Both the position numbers and the translations under genes were made by a program. Of a DNA stretch of 64,000 bases, positions 1-11,969 are shown one piece after another. Origin of the DNA: Lineolata rhizophorae (lineage: Eukaryota; Ascomycota; Dothideomycetes; Lineolatales; Lineolataceae); assembly GCA_010093515.1 (NCBI GenBank), contig MU001671.1:804808-868807 (forward strand), read 5' to 3'. The notes under the pieces were generated by a model that was not told the origin of the DNA, searched no databases, and was given only the letters and a program-made list of their open reading frames with translations. Numbering within the stretch: position 1 is the first letter of the stretch; each line of letters starts with the position of its first letter.

Positions 1-733
1 CCGGCCTGCCTCCTTGCTGCTGTCAAGTAAGCATCAGTTTCCAAACACGCCTGCGAGAGCTTGGGCCGCGACAGCTGCAAAGTGGCGGTTCGCGACATGC
101 CCAGAGCTTTTTGCGGAGGCATGCTTCGGTCGTCCCACGACCATAGCTGCGCTCAAAGATAATCTGTGCAAAGACTAACGTGACCGTTGCAGCGAGTGCC
201 CTGACCCGTCCGATTTGGAGGCCGTTTGTGGCGACTACGGCTCGGATGTGCAATCCTTCCTTGGCAGCAACTGCGGCGACTACGAGGAGGATGCGATGAG
301 CGCCTTCGATGAGACCTGCAGCTCCGCTGGTCACTCGGTTGGCACGTTCACCCTAGGACCCTTCACGACTATCCGCCTCCCCGAACAATTGTCGCTAACA
401 TACGTTGGAATAGCATCCTACTCTGCCACTGCGACCGGGAGCGCCACCCGCTCTGGCCACTCCTCTACGGGCACTGCGCACGCCTCGGGTTCTGCCTCTG
501 CCTCTGCCTCCGGTACAGGCTCCATGCCGACCTACGGCAGTGGCAATGCCACCATCACTACTGGTTCGCTTGCTCCTACTTCGACTGGCGGCTCTGAGGG
601 TGGTTCTGAGGGTGGTGCTTCTGCTTCTGGCTCTGCCGTCCCCACTGGTTCTGACGGTGCTGCTGGCCGTATCGAGATGGGTGCGCTTGGCGCTTTGGCT
701 GCTGCTGTGGCCGGTTTGGCGGCTGCGTTGTAA
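1..733 (+). CDS. CFEM-like GPI-anchored cell-surface protein, 3' part
   Basis: This is the C-terminal part of a secreted, wall- or membrane-bound protein; its 5' end lies outside the window. An exon ends at 26, a GT-AG intron covers 27-192, and coding resumes at 193, giving a Cys-rich stretch (PACLLAAVNECPDP, then VCGDY, SNCGDY, ETCSSAG) whose Cys spacing resembles the end of a CFEM domain. A Ser/Thr/Gly/Ala-rich spacer follows. The protein ends in a hydrophobic tail (MGALGALAAAVAGLAAAL) after small residues, as in a GPI-anchor signal. A second intron ending at 416 is possible, because a GCTAAC branch site and an AATAG acceptor lie near 393-416, but the frame is also open without it. CFEM proteins act in haem uptake, adhesion or effector roles; which applies here cannot be told. 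The N-terminal CFEM core is missing, so the family call is moderate. Confidence 0.6.
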
Positions 734-2256
734 GGTCTCGTGTTGTGCTCCTAGGTGTCGTAGAAGACCCTTTTGGGATATGGTGAAGATGCGAATCTCC
801 CCAGTTCAGGTCAGCAGTGGTCGGCGGAAGGCGATGTGGATTCGTGGTTGGGTGTGTTGCAGGTTAGGTGGTACACAACTTTTCTCATTGCTTTAGGCAT
901 TATTAAAGGCAGTCTATTGGCATTGGCTCCCAAGCTTTTCTGGTCTCAACTGTGCTTTCAACCGTAGTTTCAGGCGTATGTTCCTGGGCTATAGGTTTCT
1001 AGCAATTAATGTGGATTCTTCGACTGTAGTATAGGGACCGGAAACTTCATACTTTAGAATCTTTTGGGAAATATGACAAGTGCGTGCCTCTTTCGCTGAA
1101 GCTAGTTGATGGTTACTGGTCGACATCGCTTGTGGGTTTGATGATTGATCTTTGGATCAGACAGCAACGGCCAATCATCGGTAGCAGGATGGAAGTGCGA
1201 AAGGCAGTACTTGGCCAAGAATCGCTGGCAAATATAGACTATATGAGGTGTGGGAAGTTCCTACTTACTGCACAGTGTAGAAGTAGTACACTAGGATATG
1301 AAACTGATTCACAGATGCCGGCAACGGGAATGGACCCAAAATGAAGCCAGATTATGGAGTACATTATGGAAGATATTTGCCTTCCTACGAAACTTGAAAT
1401 CCAAGAGGTAACTTGGAGCCGGAGCGATTGTAGATATGAAAGAAACCTATAAAATATAACTTTTCTTTTCGTCTACGGTGTGCCAATTAAAAACGAGAGA
1501 AAAGATAACTAATCACTACTACAAATCTGCTCATACTACGAGTTAGAAATCCTAGACCCCCCCCCGTTCTAACACACACTATTTATTACAATTGGCTGTT
1601 GCTATGCGTTCCTTCATCTAGTATTATTCCAATTGGCCGGGCCGGAAGAGCGTTTCTACTGGTAGAGTGTTGGACTTATGAAACGACCCTAGAGTTGGAC
1701 CACGCTACTATTAATTACTCAATAAAGATGATACACTACGCACCGCTGCATGCTGCCTTCGGTGGCGTTTTCAGAGTTACTTAATACGAGCGCAAGTGTT
1801 ACTATTGCGCCGAACGGATTAAATATTATGTCCCCATCCGAAACGACTTGACGCCGCTACCGGCCCGGTACCGGCGCCGCTTTTGGGGTTATCCGCCCTT
1901 TAGCGCGAAAGTGGCTGGTTTATTCCCGATTGTCGCCCTAGGCTAACGGCCCCTACTCTCAACTCTTGGATGGCTATAAATTTTGTGAGGTACGGTCTAT
2001 CGCTTTGGCATGCTCATAATTGTTTTCTTCGTCGCTACATTCCTGCTGTTCACCACTGTTGGGAACACCCAGCTAATGTCTGTACCTGCTGTCACTTCTG
2101 ATTCCCATTGCAATACACCATTGCGGATCTAATTGAGAGGTTTATCTATTCAATTGCTCCAACCGCTCACTAAGGCACCAACTCACATAACAGCAAATTG
2201 TGCTAGCTAGTATAAGAGCTGTTTGTTACTCCAACACCTCCTGATTCGAGTGCGTC
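734..2256. other. Intergenic region upstream of the MFS gene
   Basis: No gene is supported here; the open frames are short and have no family features. From about 1000 the sequence becomes AT-rich. Possible promoter elements of the downstream transporter are a TATAAA at 1975-1980 and a second TATA-like TATAAGA about 40 nt before the start codon. A GC-rich palindrome at 1858-1870 is listed separately. Confidence 0.5.
1858..1870. promoter_or_regulatory. GC palindrome with everted CCG/CGG triplets
   Basis: TACCGGCCCGGTA is a perfect inverted repeat around one C, lying about 390 nt before the MFS start codon. It holds CCG and CGG triplets, the half-sites that Zn2Cys6 dimers usually read. The neighbouring gene encodes such a regulator, so this is a candidate operator. 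That is inference from motif and position only. Confidence 0.25.
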
Positions 2257-4012
2257 ATGACTTCAGAGCCGGAGAAAACGACGATGCCAAGCGACGAGTT
2301 GTCCGTCAATGGCGAACAAACATACACACCCTCTAAAAAGTCGTCGATGAAGGGAGATGGTATCATTGGTCATGGGCAAGGAGACTCGGAGCGAGAGTCC
2401 ATCCATAAGGAGTCGAAGGAACAATCTGAAGGATCTGAAGAGGCAAATGGCGACAACGGCAGTAAAGAACAAGACCTCGAGGGGCAGCTGACTCGACAAT
2501 CCACCCAAACCGAAATATACAGTGCCTTCTCATTCCGGCAGCGCTTCTTCATCACTGCTATGGCTTGCATAGCTTGCCTCTTCTCCCCATTGAGCATCAA
2601 TATCTACTTTCCGGCACTCAACACACTCGCCGACCATTACTCTGTCTCTAGCGGCCTCATCAACCTGACCATCACTATGTACTCGATCATGCAAGCGATA
2701 GCACCTGCATTCTTCGCTGATTTGGGCGACGAGGCTGGACGCCGTCCGGCTTTCCTGCTCTCCATGATCATCTACTTTGCTGCCAACATCGGTCTTGCCT
2801 TGCAAGACAGCTACGCCGCTCTCATGGTACTGCGCCTTATCCAAAGTGCGGGCAGCAGCGGCACAGTCTCACTCAGCAAGGGTAACATCGCGGACATAGC
2901 CCCGCCGTCCAAGCGAGGATCGTACATGGCCTTTTCAGTCGCAGGTGCCATGCTCGCGCCGGCCCTCGCGCCTGTGCTTGGCGGCATCCTTGCCCAGTTT
3001 CTGGGGTGGCGCTCCATATTCTGGTTCTTGCTCATCCTTAGCGCCCTTTTCCTGGTGCCGTACTTTTTGTTCGTGCCCGAAACGAATCGCAAAGTTGTTG
3101 GGAATGGGTCGATTCCACCTCAGCGATGGTACAACAAGTCTGGACTTGAGCTGGTACGGCTAGGTGGTCGAAAGGATGGATCTAACGATGGAGTGCCGAA
3201 GAAGTCCATGGGGTATCCAAGGCCATGGAAAACGGTGACAATCTTACGCCACAAGGACGTGTTCATCATCAACTTTTACGTCGCATACATGTATGCCGCA
3301 TTCTACACAGCAATGGCTGCTTTGCCACAGGTCTTCAATGACATATACGGCTTCAACGATTTGCAGATTGGTCTGTGCTACTTGTAAGTATGTCCCTTAA
3401 TGACTGCAAATGCCCGAGTAACTGATTCTTATGTCCAAAAACAACAGACCTCTTGGTGGTGGGGCCGCTATAGCTGCCATCTTCAATGGCAAGATGCTTG
3501 ACTGGAATTATCGGCGCATCGCTCGAAAGCATGGTTTTCCTGTGGACTCGAAGCGGCAGCACGACATGCGGAAATTCCCCATTGAGGAAGCTCGCATCTC
3601 CGCTAACTCCTTTTTCATTCTATTAGGCAATGCTGCTCTGTTGTGCTACGGTTGGGCGCTAGATCAACGGTCTCCCCTCCCCGGCCCACTCGTGCTGCTG
3701 TTCTTTATGGGCGTGGCAATGATAATCGGAATGAATTCGTTGGGTGTTCTTTTAGTTGACCTGTTCCCTCACAATGCCTCTACGGTTTCCTCAGCCACCA
3801 ATTTGTGCAGATGCGTGTTTGGAGCTGTGGCAACAGCCGTCATCGATCCAATGATAAAGGCGATGGGACTAGGATGGTGTTATACCTTAATTTCTTTAGT
3901 TGCATTCGCAATGACGCCTTGCCTTTGGATAGAAGAAAAGTACGGTCCTATTTGGAGGGAGGAAAGATACAAAAGACTCGACGAAAAGAAGAGACGCAAA
4001 GAGGGATCTTGA
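2257..4012 (+). CDS. MFS multidrug transporter (DHA1, QDR-like)
   Basis: A plasma-membrane drug:H+ antiporter of the major facilitator superfamily, 563 residues. Exons are 2257-3383 and 3448-4012; the 64-nt intron runs from GTAAGT to CAACAG and keeps frame (LCYL then PLGGG). About 95 polar, charged N-terminal residues precede the first helix. FSPLSINIYFPALNTL in TM1 and DLGDEAGRRP in loop 2-3 are the DHA1 signatures. A long charged loop (around residues 285-330) divides the two six-helix halves, and the tail is rich in Lys, Arg and Glu. Length and motifs fit fungal Qdr/Flr-type exporters of drugs, weak acids or metabolites; the substrate is unknown. The gene converges with a Zn2Cys6 regulator only 150 nt away, a common pairing of exporter and local regulator. 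Confidence 0.92.
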
Positions 4013-4162
4013 GGCACAAAATAGCATAGAATATTAGGATTAATGGAGATCTAAGTAAATAGCATCATATTCACTTTTCAACTTGAGTCCGTTTTATATC
4101 AATGTCTCAAAGCGCATAGAACCTGTTAGAAAGTCCAAAATTAGCCAATTCAGAGTCTGCGG

Positions 4163-6508
4163 TTATTGGGAGAAAATTTGTGGCTCCTCCATCGTTGGTC
4201 CCAACGGCAGACCAGTGTCCTGCACACCAAGGGAAGGAAAAACTGCGTTTTCATCCACTGCCCAGCCAAACTCCGCCATAAACTGATCGTCAAGAAGACT
4301 ATAGGGCTCACGAATCGGGAAAGTGGAAGTATCATCCTGAATAGTTGGAAAACTACGACAGTCTAATGAAGATTATGTCAGTGGCACAATGGATGGTAAA
4401 TATTTGAATGTGTCTACTTGCCTTTGCGCGAGTCCTCTTCCGATGGAGGGTAGGCACCACTCTGACCTGCAAACTCTTCACGCCACCACCACAAACTGTC
4501 AAAAACAGCGCTCATAGCAAGCCTGCTTCTGATTCTCAGCACGGTGAATTCACTACCGTCAGGTTTGTGAAACGCTTTGGGGCTATTCCATATCATTGGC
4601 AGGAGCTCGGCGTTCTTGTCCATTGCGTCGTTGCTGAAACATGAGAGTCTCTTGGAGAGATTTATCCCAAGGAAGAAATAAGATTTGGCAGTTTCAAAGT
4701 CAAGGTATTGAGAAAATGAGCCTTTGAGCATTCTGAGAAGTGTGTGCGAAGCTAGCAGAACCGCATTCATAATAGCCGCTGGCGCGGAGTGGAGCAGTTG
4801 GTATTCTTCGTCGTGGTTGTTGATAAGGTCGAGAACGACTGTACAGCTTGTGTATAGGCTAACAAGGCCGGTGGTTTGGTCGATTGACGGATTCCGGAAG
4901 AAGTGGAAAATACGAATTGTCATGCGTGCCAAATTAAGCTGTACTTTCTGTGGTTCTGAACCATTATAAGCGTCACTACGCTAGGAGCCAGGTAGGCGAT
5001 GACATACCGGTTGCTATGTCGGCCTCGAGATCATTTAATTGTTCTTCGAATACTTTCAATAGAATTGCTAACGAACGCTCTTGGTGGACCGACAAAGAAC
5101 GAAGGCCATTCTCCGATAGTGCTGCGAAGGCCTTTGTCAGAACTCCGTAAACCTTGAGCTCAAATCGCACGAAAGGCGAAAGACGTTTGAAAAGCGTTTT
5201 GGTCTGTCCGGGATCTTTTCCCGAGTGAAAAGTCGTCACCGGCAAATGCCCAGTAAATGCACAAACTCTGTCGCAGACCTTGATTAGATGCTGGCGTCCC
5301 ATAGCAGTATTGATACTGACTTACTTTTGGTATGTGATCACGCAATATGCCCACAGCTCGGTCTGCGCGTTAATATCGCTTTCTGAGAGCTTTATTTTAA
5401 CTCTCGAAAAGTCCTGGGACGAAAGCGGAGAGTGAAGGCCAAGACCCATTGCAGTATGGATCATCGCCCCGGCCATTGGGAAGGCATAATCTTTGGTCAA
5501 ATACGTCTTGGGAAGTGGCCACGACAAAACAAGGAGCAATCCTTGGACAATGGGTATGTCTACTTTCGTATTTTGCAGTGACTCATACGCTAAATGGACC
5601 ACCTTTGTCGCAACTAAGGGGGAAATGGTTGGATCTTTGGTGTACCGTCGGGAGGCTAAAGAAATGATTGTCCAAAACAATAATGACGACTGAGCATAGA
5701 AGGCATTTGGCGATATGTTCGGATCCAGGATCGGAATAAATCGCGCATATTGATCAAAGTATCTGCAACATTATGAAATCAGTGAATGTCCAGCGTAAGT
5801 GCTTTGGGAAACCTACATTCGAAAAAGGTCATCAATGACATCGGAGGGGAGGTGCAGACCACAGAGTGATCGGGGCTCTGTTGGGCCTGATCCAGTCGAT
5901 ACACCCTCGGAGGGCTGTCGAACCAGTATAAGCGGTGTATCATTTTCCGGATGTGTCTCACCCGCCGAGCTTAGCCCATTTGTGGTAACTGGAGTTACCG
6001 GAAGTATCCTGGTTGCTCTTGACCGGGAGGCATCTAGCTCCGCGGCCGCCGAAAGCATCGCAATAGGGGATTGGTGTACGCCATCTTGGTTCGCTTCTAG
6101 ACGCCTTCGGAGAGCATCCCTTTCTTTTTCGAGTTCAGAAAGTCTTCTGTTCTACAGTTAGTAGATTTTTAATGACCACACTCAGCGGTGACTTGCTGTC
6201 GCTTGTGCTCTCTTTTAAACGGCTCTGAAATCACACATTCGAGGTGCAGCTTCCGGCATCTTGTGCAAGGCTTGTCGTGGTCCTCAGACACATCACATCG
6301 GACCTGGATACGATATTAGCAAGCCAACACAACAGCCCTGCATGTTTGTTGGAGATACTTTTTGCTGCCGACATCCGGTGCATGCTTTCTTGGGCCGCCT
6401 TCCGGGAGGGTCGCTGCACTTGGGTTAGCTGCACGCGACTAGTCGTACCTACTGCTTTGGCTTGTGATGCGCAACTCACTTTTCTGGCGTTGATGTCGAG
6501 GAATCCAT
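4163..6508 (-). CDS. Zn(II)2Cys6 transcription factor with fungal-specific TF domain
   Basis: A nuclear DNA-binding regulator, 651 residues in eight exons on the minus strand: 6480-6508, 6359-6413, 6193-6303, 5817-6151, 5325-5762, 5008-5267, 4418-4955, 4163-4352. All phases agree. The zinc cluster is complete and is split by introns: Cys at residues 21, 24, 31, 41, 44 and 51 (KACTGCRQQKVRCD, then PCTRCRKLHLEC), spacing C-x2-C-x6-C-x9-C-x2-C-x6-C. A coiled-coil linker (NRRLSELEKERDALRRRLEA) follows. The middle homology region starts near LFRIYFDQYARFIPILDP and includes ELWAYCVITYQKVCAFTG. The C-terminus (EPYSLLDDQFMAEFGWAVDE) is typical of acidic activation tails. The intron at 6152-6192 is only 41 nt. 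It faces the MFS gene tail to tail and is the obvious candidate regulator for it, although target genes cannot be read from sequence. Confidence 0.88.
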
Positions 6509-8478
6509 GACGTGTGGAAGGGTGCTGAAGAGAGAGGACCGAGTTGCGGAAGGCTTGGGGGACCTGAGCCCTGATCGGCATCGACGGCCACTGATTGGCC
6601 GCACCGCCACTTGGCCAGTCGTCCCCGCTTAACTCCGCGCTAAATCCTACCAGGTCTTGCTTTTCTTCTCAGTTGCAACTGACTTGACTCCCCTCTGAAG
6701 AGGAACTCGCAATAGTGAGGAGAAAACCGGCAAGAAGACCTAGAGATAGCATAGTATGTATCAAGTGTAAGAACGGCAGAGAATGTGTATTGCCTCTACA
6801 ATCGTAAGCAGGAATACGCTTCTTTGAGATGCTTGTTGTGCTCCGCTGTTCTCAAACTACAACGAAGACCATTCTGGAATTCTCACAATGTATCTCTCCG
6901 CTCTTCATTTGCATTCTTTACTAGCGATATGCGCTGGTAGAGCTGTGATTGGCGAAAAGCCAGATATTGTGACAATGAACAGTGTCAGCCTCACATAAAG
7001 TTGGATATCACTCAGCGCTGCGAGTCGCTCACGCCTTGCGGAAACAGCTAGACAACCTTCCGAAATATTGTGAAGCACGCAGAGTGTATGAGCTGGTTGG
7101 TCCTGCGGGAAACGAGGAAGCCTGTATAGTGAGTAAAGATACATCCCGTAAATTTCTTCATTCATTGCCTCTATTCTAGCTCGATTCAAGCTCAGCTCAA
7201 CTTCAACACAGGAGCAGATCACATCGCCTGCCGAGAATAGCTACGCCGCTCGACGGTTTTCTCACAATCCTATGTCGCCCGGCATAATCGGTTGTTCCCG
7301 CAAGGACGCGCTCGGACAGCATTGCGTTGTGGGCTGGTTCAACGTCTGCGGGCCATGCAAGGAGAAACAAATCGATCGGCTTTGCGAGTGCTTGTACTAG
7401 CCTTGAGACACCGGCATGATGGGATGAAGCAACTGGAGACCCGCATTAGCGAAGTGAGGTGTGCCGTATGTCTCCCGGATATCATCCCAGAAACCCAACG
7501 TAGAGTGCGCATGTAATTAGACTGTTGTATAGCCACGTGCCCCATAGGTTTACAGTTTCACACGTGCCCTTCAAAGTTCATGGTGGTGTTGTTTGCAAAG
7601 AACGCTTGCTATTAGGGGGAATTAGTGAACTCTAGCGTCTGTTGGTCAAGGAGACGTAGCTCGGAGTTTACTCGGTAATCACAGTTGCTGAAGAATGAGT
7701 GTTAGCTGCGGAAAGGAGAGGCACTACCAATGATAGGTGAATGTGGAAGAATGCCGAAGGAAGAAAGCTACTTGTGGTATTCCGCGTCTTGGTGAAATGG
7801 TGGGTCCCTTCGAACAGCGTCGAGAAGACACCAATGTAAACGCGTCAATAGCGCCTAGAGATAATTCCAAGAAAACGACATGTATCTATCGAGAAGACCG
7901 AATTTGAACGCCATCAACATACTTTGTGGAGAAGCCAAGATTTTGAACCCCCATGACTGCACCACGGACTTGTACTGAGGGGGTCGAAATATGATCACTT
8001 CCGATAAACTGGATGGCGTATATTTCGAATCTGGTGTCGGCCGTTGACTGTCTCGATTGGGTGCGGAGTTATCCGCCTTGGATTCATTATTCTTAGCATT
8101 GAGGCCCGAATCCCGGATCAATCACTTGTTCCGTGGCCGGCACCGCGCGAGCACGACCCGTGCCAACGTGGGGCTCGGAGTAGATCGCACCGCGTCCCGG
8201 CGCAGTCACGTCGGAAACGCGCTGCCACACGACGCACGCGTCCTCTCCGCTCCCTCTCGTCTCCTCGCCATCATCGCCACAACGCGCACACCCGCTCTGC
8301 CATTACCGATACGTCGCGCTCCGACACCACCATGATAGCTACAAGTTCGTATTTCTATATGCCTGCATCGCCATGCGCGCACCCTCATCTTCCCTTCCAT
8401 CACCAACCGGCGCGACCATCCCCGCTCTCACCGCGATCTGGCAATGAGCGGCCACTCATGAGTCCATGCATCTTCACA
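6509..8478. other. Intergenic region with weak zinc-cluster-like fragments
   Basis: No intact gene is supported. Two short + strand stretches are reminiscent of Zn2Cys6 domains: around 6717-6800 (RRPRDSIVCIKCKNGREC) and around 7327-7400 (VCGPCKEKQIDRLCEC), the latter followed near 7405-7460 in another frame by RHRHDGMKQLETRISEV, like the linker after a zinc cluster. None has all six Cys and no consistent splice model joins them. They may be chance or the remains of a decayed regulator. The part from 8040 on is the promoter and leader of the next gene. Confidence 0.3.
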
Positions 8479-9163
8479 ATGGCATCTGCGAACCCAGATA
8501 ACGCGATAGCGAGGTCGCGTCAATCAAAGTTTTCGAAGCGGGCAGCGAAGCCGAATCCGCTGATCCACCGGAGTAGCGACCAGGTTAAGGAGTGCCGGCG
8601 CGATCTCTTCTTGAAAAGGGTACAGCAAGATAGGGAGGAGAAGCGGTGGGACATGAGGAGTGACCAGGTACGATACTAATCTTATAAAACATACTAGACT
8701 GGGCATAGAATTACTGACGCGTTGCTTTGGCCGATAGATTATGCGGCTCGACTTCCTTGCCCAGCAGAAGCGTTGGCGGGCCGAGCAGGAGCGCAATGCG
8801 CCTATCCCCGTAACCGATGAAGACCTTGAGCAGTCCATCGTTGAGAACCACTCCAACCGCGATCATCGCGGTAACGACATGGACATCCGGCCATCGATGC
8901 AAATGATCTCGCCGTCAACCTGCGACGCCGAGCAGGAAGTCGACGCAGTGCAGCAGCAAGAAGACGCTGAGCTGGATGCGCTGATAGCCATGATGGAGGA
9001 GAGTAATACCTCGCCCCCCGGTGGTGACGACAAGTCATCGCACTACGGGAGCGACGACGATGATTGCCACCAAATTTTCTCTGACCTGGCTGGAATGGAG
9101 AATGCCGCTCCGGAGCAGTTTGGTGGCTGCGAAGAAGACGCGATGGATATGTCCTTCGGTTGA
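8479..9163 (+). CDS. Conserved-looking hypothetical protein, charged and acidic C-terminus
   Basis: A two-exon gene of 204 residues, exons 8479-8667 and 8738-9163, with a 70-nt intron (GTACGA to CCGATAG, branch TTACTGAC). I do not recognise the family. The central part is rich in Arg, Lys, Gln and Trp (RRDLFLKRVQQDREEKRWDM, then MRLDFLAQQKRWRAEQERNA) and probably forms long helices that continue across the splice junction, which supports the intron. The C-terminal third is acidic with several Asp/Glu runs and a tail of MDMSFG. An in-frame ATG at 8332 would add 49 low-complexity residues; I prefer 8479 because the sequence before it looks like leader. It has the make-up of a small nuclear protein, but function is unknown. 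Confidence 0.7.
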
Positions 9164-9353
9164 GGAAGTTGCGCAGGGAGTGCAATTTCTTTTTTTGCCA
9201 TATCATTGGCACCTTGTTTTGTATATTAATGGAGTATTGGGTGGAGGCGGCTGTCGGCGTTCTAGGACCTAAGTCCTCAAGTTACACCTCCGGGAGTTAA
9301 CTCACTGAGAGACGGATAGAGGACATCAGTGGAAGTTTGTACAGTATCATCAT

Positions 9354-10574
9354 TCACTGTGTAGGACAGCCTGCATCTAATTCCCCGAGCGCTTCTTGCG
9401 CCGCATTCATGTCGCCCACCAGGTCCGGCGGCGGCGACCCCGCAGCTTGCATCTGCGGATAGAAAAGTGTAATCAGTATTCCCTTGACCCTCGATAGCTT
9501 CCTGATTCGGGCGGTGGTACTGTCCGCCTCAGTGCCGCCTTCGCTGCCACTCACCTTGTGCATCCGCTCTAGGATATACTCTCTATCTTCCGGATTCTCA
9601 TCCTTGTATCCATCTCGTTCGAACCGGCCCACAATCTCTGTCACTAACATCTCCTGCTCCTCATATCGCTTCCAATCCTCGTCGCTCACCTTGCCCTTGT
9701 CCCTGTTCTCAGCCATCCAGATAGGGAACTTGTCGTGCAGCTCTTTCATTGGCTCGTACAGGATGTCCTTGTTCGTCAATTGCTCCATCATGCCGAGCAG
9801 CATCTTGGAGAAGTCTTCGTCGGAACCGGCCGGCCCGCCCATTCCAGCACTGCTCGGGTCTAAGCCACCCTTCTCCATCTCACGCAGCATCTTTGCTAGG
9901 AAGTCGTCGCCCGAGGTGGAGTCCGCCTGCGCTGCTGACGACGCGTTGTCTTCTGACACCTTCATACGCTCCATGGTTCGCCTGATGGTCTCCTGGAATG
10001 ACTCGTCCGCCACGCTGGCAGCCGAGGGGCCTCCGCTATCCTTGGCCCCGCCGCCCGCGGCGGCCTCCTTCGCCGACATTGACGCCATGCCGCCCGATGC
10101 CGCGTCCGCCGCCGCGAACCCCTTCATCATCTCCTCGAACTGTTTCTGCATCTCCGGCGAGTCCAGCCCGCCTAGCAGCTCCGCCATGCCTGCCTGTAGC
10201 TGCTTCTCCAGGTCGTCGTCGTCAACGTCGTCAGCTTCAGTTTGCGAAGTCGCGCTTGGTCGTTGCGAAGCAGGCGCTGGGGAGGCTTCTCTACTTCCGG
10301 ACGCGGTTTGGGATGTGGTGTCGGCGGGTTTGCTGGTCGAGGCAGATGCGGGAGCGTCTGGAGCATGTGCGCCGGGCTTATCCGCGAATTGATCGAGGAC
10401 GTCTATTGAGGGTTAGATTTACACATTGACCGAGGAAGGGGGTTGCATAGACGGTTGGGAGGTTTTCATATCTTTTAAAAAAGGAATCTACGCACCGTCT
10501 AGCTCATCTAGATCGTCCGAGTCGGGGTCGGGCGCTGATTCTACCGGTTGTTCTGGCTTTTTCTGCTCTGCCAT
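9354..10574 (-). CDS. pex19: Peroxin 19 (peroxisomal membrane protein chaperone/receptor)
   Basis: PEX19 binds newly made peroxisomal membrane proteins in the cytosol and delivers them to PEX3. The model has 341 residues in three exons: 10496-10574, 9555-10402 and 9354-9452. The first exon ends in an acidic DLDELD stretch joined to VLDQFADK, the N-terminal PEX3-binding helix region. The middle part holds LLGGLDSPEMQKQFEEMMKG. The mPTS-binding C-terminal domain includes MLLGMMEQLTNKDILYEPMK and KYEEQ-like helices, ending SPPPDLVGDMNAAQEALGEL. The last four residues, CPTQ, form a CaaX farnesylation box, as in known PEX19. The 102-nt intron at 9453-9554 is open in frame; splicing it joins ERMHK to MQAAGSPPPD and restores the family pattern. 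The gene is divergent from UBC9. Confidence 0.93.
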
Positions 10575-11230
10575 GGCGGAAGAAGGATTATTGCGATGAG
10601 AAAATGACGGCGTGGACTGGAAGCGTCGGCGCGCAACTGGTCCTAATTTTGTGGGAGCCTATTTGCAGAACGCGGCTCGTTCAACAAACCTAAGAAAAAG
10701 ATGGGCGACGCGCTAGCTCGGTAGCTTGGTACATGTGATCGTGACATACTACAATTGTGCGTTCAGCGACTCTAGCTTGAAGTAAACTCCTCGGAGCCGA
10801 GGTTCGCGAGCTAACGGGGGCTCGTGCGGAAAAGGGCTTTGGTGGGGCAGGAAGGCGCGCTTGCACAGGAGGCAGCTGGAACCGCGGGGAAGAGAAAGGC
10901 CCAGAAAGAGCAATCGGAAGCGAGCAGGCTAGTTGCAGCGAAGCGAACCACTTCTTGACACTGCACCCCTCACGGCTGCCCTTTTTTCCTTTTTCCCCTG
11001 CCGTGTTTCCCTGACTAGGGCGGCTTTCACTCTCTTCCTTTAAGGCGTCACCTCAATCATCTTTCCTGTCTGAAGCTGGCCCTTCGCGGGGACCTCCACT
11101 TGCGCTCACCGCCGAGAATTCTCTGCGCCTTCCTCCTCTTCTCCGGTGCTCCGCACGCCGTTCGGCCTTTTCCAAGACCGGGTCTAGCTTGTGATTCGCC
11201 GACAATATCTGGACTGCTCTTCGCCTCGCC
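10575..11230. other. Divergent promoter region between PEX19 and UBC9
   Basis: A 656-nt region between two start codons facing away from each other. It carries pyrimidine-rich stretches near 10980-11050 (CCCTTTTTTCCTTTTTCCCC), likely part of the UBC9 leader. No gene is seen. Confidence 0.5.
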
Positions 11231-11969
11231 ATGTCTCTCTGCCAGAACCGTCTCCAAGAGGAGAGGTAGGTCCTCCTAGAACACCTCACTTATCCACTCT
11301 GCTCAGCCTCTAGCAATCCAAGCGTATTTTGTTCTCCAGTCGTTCTGCGTGTTCTTGTTGCATACATTGGTACACCGACAAGCTGACGCCATCTAACAGG
11401 AAGCAATGGCGACGGGATCACCCGTTCGGTTTCTTTGCCAAGCCTGTTCGCACCCCGCAAGGAGGGCTCGACCTCAAGAAGTGGGAGTGTGGTGTGCCGG
11501 GGAAAGATAAGACCTTATGGGAGGGCGGCCTTTTCAAGCTTGAGGTATCATTTCCAGAAGGTATGCTGAATTTCTATACCGTGGCTCGTCCAGGCCACCT
11601 ATCCTCGGAGCACGGGAGTCCAAGGCAGTTCCACAGTGTAACGCCGGAAAGGTACAGACCGATCAGCTGATAATTAGACTTGCTTCAACAGAATACCCGA
11701 CCAAGCCACCAAAGTGCAAGTTCATACCACCTCTTTTCCACCCAAACGTCTATCCCTCAGGCACCGTGTGTTTATCCATCCTCAACGAAGAGGAGGGCTG
11801 GAAGCCCGCTATCACCATCAAGGACATTCTGCTCGGAATTCAGTCACTACTCGATGAACCGAACCCAGATTCACCGGCCCAGGCCGACGCCTACAACCTC
11901 TTTAAGAAGGACCGCTATGCCTACGAAAAGAAGATAAAAAACATCGTGCGCGAGAACCCAGCCCCGTAA
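11231..11969 (+). CDS. ubc9: SUMO-conjugating enzyme E2 UBC9
   Basis: UBC9 takes SUMO from the SAE1/SAE2 E1 and passes it to lysines in target proteins, mainly in the nucleus. The model has 157 residues, the family length, in three exons: 11231-11265, 11400-11560 and 11692-11969. The UBC fold is complete, with the PxxKP-like [12 protein letters not shown] strand, the HPN motif at residues 82-84 and the catalytic Cys at 92 in [17 protein letters not shown]. The helix [16 protein letters not shown] and the [11 protein letters not shown]-terminus are typical of UBC9 rather than ubiquitin E2s. The start [12 protein letters not shown] aligns with the usual N-terminus, and the 134-nt first intron falls early, as is common in fungal E2 genes. 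Confidence 0.96.

Noticed and set aside
9453-9554. Coding read-through between ERMHK and MQAAG in PEX19
   Set aside because: Open in frame, but it has GTGAGT and CCGCAG ends, a CTGAT branch and non-family sequence; treated as an intron.
9484-10392. 302-codon + strand open frame
   Set aside because: Antisense of PEX19; Ser/Pro-rich with no domain, while the minus strand gives a complete PEX19.
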